From: Mactromeris polynyma
Lineage: Eukaryota > Mollusca > Bivalvia > Venerida > Mactridae
Length of the DNA stretch: 64,000 bases
Direction of reading: 5' to 3'
NCBI GenBank assembly: GCA_032209605.1
Contig: JASFXZ010000005.1
Location: forward strand, 25,346,905-25,410,904
Positions 61,501-64,000 of the stretch are shown one piece after another. Each line of letters starts with the position of its first letter. Position 1 is the stretch's first letter. The notes beneath the pieces are model-generated. The model was not told the DNA's origin and made no database searches. It saw nothing but the letters and a program-made list of their open reading frames with translations. The position numbers were made by a program, and so were the translations under genes.

Positions 61501-62981
61501 ATATGTAATACGTTAATTAAAATAAATTTGTGATTTCACGACTGTTACAATAAGTACTGATGAACTTTAATGAAACAGAATATAAGGTATATGACTGATC
61601 ACACTACGGACACTCATTTACCCAGTGGTCTCCCCTACATATTTCTGAAGCGTATACATGATAGTTATGGTAGAGATCTATTAATTCTATTTTTTCAACT
61701 TCCATTTACGAGAAATTACCCAGTACTTTTATTTAAACTTGCTGCAAAATCCTTTTTACTTTTTAATCTAACTGTTTAAATAACTAAATGAAACTGTCAC
61801 TAAGACATTTAGACATGTATTTGATTCAGTCAGATAAAACGAATAAACAAATATTGAACGTTGATAATGTGTTGTCTTGATTTATTTCGTCTTCATTAAT
61901 GTTCCAAAACAAATTTTAACCTTTCGATTGCAACAAATTTGCTTGCTACAGATTGCACCGACCATCTTTTTAAAACAAACTTCTTGTTTATGCTTTAATT
62001 TAAATCTTCAGATTACGATAAATTACATTTTCATCCTTATCATTTGATAGGCGAAAGAAGACGGAACATTGTAAAAACGATAAAATGACATTGAACAATG
62101 TAGAAACCACAAACCAATCTATAAATGATGGGGCAAACAACATATCGTTCATAAGAGCAGACACACCATCCCGGAGAACAACATTGTACAGTAATGAACA
62201 TGTTTCAATGACAGCTGATGGTGAACATGTGAATATCGAATTTCATGGAACTGATTCAAGGACGTACGATTGTGATGACTATAATACCTTGTGCCTAAGT
62301 GGAACGAGTGCCGCTAAAGGTTTGGACAGTAACACAAGGCCAATCAGGAGAGCAAACCAAGTTGATAGTACTTATTCTCGTCTAAGTGAACAAAATACAG
62401 ACCACTCACCAAGTGACACATATTCTCACATTACAAGAAACAGACAAAATAATATATCTCATTTATGCGATAGTACGTACTCACATATAGGTCAGGGAGT
62501 AACACAGTCAATGGTTAATGAGAAAGTAACGCCATCTGATGGAATGTACAACACTCTGAACACGTTACCAAGGACACAGGATAGAAGAAATAATATTTCT
62601 AATTTTAAGGCAATTAATTATGACAATGAGGATCAAGTTTACAGTAACGTTTTAAGAGCAGACCCTGAGAAAGAACTGAGTGAAGTTGAAGATAATTATT
62701 CACATATAATAAAGGTTAAAGCTGATCAAATAGGACTAAAGAAAGAGATTATCACAGTAAGTTACAATTCCAACGCCGAAGGCAACGTTTATGCTAAAGT
62801 TGTAAAAAAGATAAATAACACACAGAACTACGGGAAAGTTGATGCTCCGGCCAAACAAGCGGATCAGAATAAGCCTCGATATTACATATCTGAAAAGTTG
62901 GATAAAAACATACAAGAAAGCGATGAATATAATAATGATCACACTTACTACAATGTTTGTTTGACAAAGGAACACGACTAG
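55538..62981 (+). CDS. Single-pass receptor: WSC + EGF + Thr-rich stalk + TM + multi-tyrosine tail
   Basis: Seven exons with GT-AG borders and matching phases: 55538-55592, 55868-56013, 57571-57703, 58299-58406, 59701-59889, 60524-60620 and 62051-62981; 552 residues. Signal peptide at 1-18 (MEYIVVFVTLEIILASIH). WSC carbohydrate-binding-type domain at about 20-111 (YVGCYEDRRGDRTL, YCTDFC, KCFCGD, GKVCGGYYRISIY). EGF-like domain at about 113-146 (CAKQPCKNGGICTD...CSCPEKWTGHNC). Threonine-rich, mucin-like stalk at about 149-200. Transmembrane helix at about 218-241 (ASVACGVVAMVIIVIVVLFI), then an RRKK stop-transfer. The 310-residue tail has repeated tyrosine motifs: TYSRL, TYSHI (twice), MYNTL, VYSNV, NYSHI, VYAKV, YYNV. 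This is the plan of a phosphotyrosine-signalling surface receptor; ligand and pathway are unknown. An intron MITE lies at 58666. Confidence 0.87.
58666..58842. mobile_element. 177-bp pogo-like MITE in an intron of the receptor gene
   Basis: The left end ctgccggacctcgttaattcg and the inverted right end (cagtcgaacttcgttcattcg on the other strand) match at about 16 of 21 positions. TA lies on both sides (58664-58665, 58843-58844). Several ttcga words occur inside. No coding capacity. Confidence 0.75.
59703..59790 (+). repeat. Coding trinucleotide repeat (ACA/ACG)
   Basis: A run of aca and acg codons inside exon 5 of the receptor encodes nearly pure threonine with two prolines, forming the O-glycosylation-type stalk. 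Such runs vary in length between alleles. Confidence 0.85.
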
Positions 62982-63701
62982 TTTTATGTTCATGTTTTAT
63001 GTTGCTCTCCTATACTCTTTGACAAAAACATATATCTATCCTTTCTTGAGGTCATTTATTTGCACATTGCGGATTATAGATACTTGTTCGGCATCTGAAT
63101 AAAACCAAACATATTCTTTTATTGAATATTATTCTGTCGTATCAGAACATATTTCTCAAGAAATGCACAGAGTCTTCAATCCAGATACAATAATGTTTCC
63201 ATTCTTATGCAAACACTGACACCAGATATACATTAATGATGTATCTGGCTCATCCGAACATACACTGTTCGAATTGGCTACATCCAGTATTGTTGTTACA
63301 TTGGCTACAACATCTCTAAAAAGATCCATTGCAATGTATAACCGATTGGAAATATCTTTTTTTACCATATTATTAACAGACACAACTAGTAGCCTGATTG
63401 TTAAAAAACTGGATCTCAAAATATGCACAAGTCGGATTCGGGAGAAAAGCTCCTGGCACCACAGTTCGCACAATATTGAAACGAAATCGAAGCCAACCTG
63501 CTGTTAAAGTGTTCTAACACGGTACCACATTCTCCGATTTTCGAAATATGTCCGTTTAATAAAATTATCAAATAAAATAGAAATCATGCTCACGTGTGTA
63601 GAAGTAAACACAAGGCACAGCTGCACCACGGAAGTGTCGACAGCTCATTTTCTTTGCACCACCGATAAGTGGTGGAGCTGGCGTTTAGTAGCCGTGTTTG
63701 T
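62982..63701. other. 3' UTR of the receptor gene and intergenic region
   Basis: A minus-strand open frame at 63156-63473 shows no clear domain and is not supported as a gene. A small hairpin, caccaccgataagtggtg, lies near 63657-63675. Confidence 0.4.
63098..63103 (+). terminator. Polyadenylation signal of the receptor gene
   Basis: AATAAA, about 117 bases after the stop codon at 62981. Confidence 0.55.
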
Positions 63702-64000
63702 GTTAAACTATCAATGTTAGGGACCATGATGGAAAAGCGATGTCCATCCTATTTTTGTTTCATCTTTGGTATTCATGTGCACAACATGGCTATTGTCCTT
63801 TTGTGTGAATATGAGTTTGTGTGAATTATGATTCTTTTGATGATGATGCATTGACATTTGTTCATATATAAATCAATCTAATGAATGTTACTACATGTAT
63901 GTAGCCACATATTTGTGTATATATATTGTATAATTTGAGCCGGTGGCATTTATCACTAATAAAATTTGTATTTGTTGTTGATTTTCTAAAGATAACAAAG
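63702..64000 (+). repeat. Dispersed repeat, copy 2 (runs to the window end)
   Basis: Second copy of the element at 37503-37829, same orientation, about 85 percent alike by eye. It starts gttaaactatcaatgttagg and shares gagccggtggcatttatcac. Confidence 0.8.

Noticed and set aside
63156..63473. 105-codon minus-strand frame near the window end
   Set aside because: No recognisable domain, and another frame of the same DNA looks equally plausible; unsupported.

Overview
The window is nuclear DNA from an animal, most likely a mollusc and probably a bivalve. It is AT-rich, its genes are split by GT-AG introns, and much of the sequence is satellites, tRNA-derived SINE-like copies and short inverted-repeat DNA transposons. 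The gene content fits: a cilium gene, a large sushi/EGF secreted protein, a WSC/EGF receptor and a B-box protein with a propeller tail. The species was not identified. Exon coordinates were read by hand from splice sites and reading frame, without transcript support.

Layout. 1-3080: three minisatellites, the largest about 86 copies of a 23-bp unit with an internal 12-unit higher-order duplication. 3081-9996: mostly gene-free, with a long-inverted-repeat MITE, a 103-bp MITE and several tRNA-like pieces. 9997-10047 (minus): what looks like the first coding exon of a calponin/transgelin-family muscle protein, with a perfect MEF2 site just upstream. 10867-15890: a complete, apparently young Ty3/Gypsy-type LTR retrotransposon with identical LTRs, a 5-bp target duplication and one unbroken 1368-aa gag-pol frame, inserted in a trinucleotide-like repeat. 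17211-19219 (minus): two-exon B-box/coiled-coil/propeller protein. 20623-25632 (plus): RSPH3, the radial spoke protein, with an RFX X-box ahead of its probable non-coding first exon. 29841-32776 (plus): GNB1L, a WD40 protein. 33936-36104 (minus): a run of broken coding fragments, including a piece like the C-terminal region of a mobile-element family-B DNA polymerase. 39940-47850 (minus): a 14-exon secreted protein with 11 sushi domains and 2 EGF-like domains; five of its exons lie in near-identical 440-bp tandem units. 49212-54150: two inverted-repeat elements and a 75-bp minisatellite. 55538-62981 (plus): a seven-exon single-pass receptor with WSC, EGF-like, threonine-rich stalk, transmembrane helix and a roughly 310-residue tail carrying about eight tyrosine motifs. 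A dispersed repeat found at 37503 recurs at 63702 and runs to the end of the window.

The genes are independent and do not form an operon. The two most interesting loci are the expanding sushi-exon array and the WSC/EGF receptor with ITAM-like tyrosine motifs. Both look like surface or secreted recognition proteins of the kind that expands in invertebrate immunity, but that role is inference.
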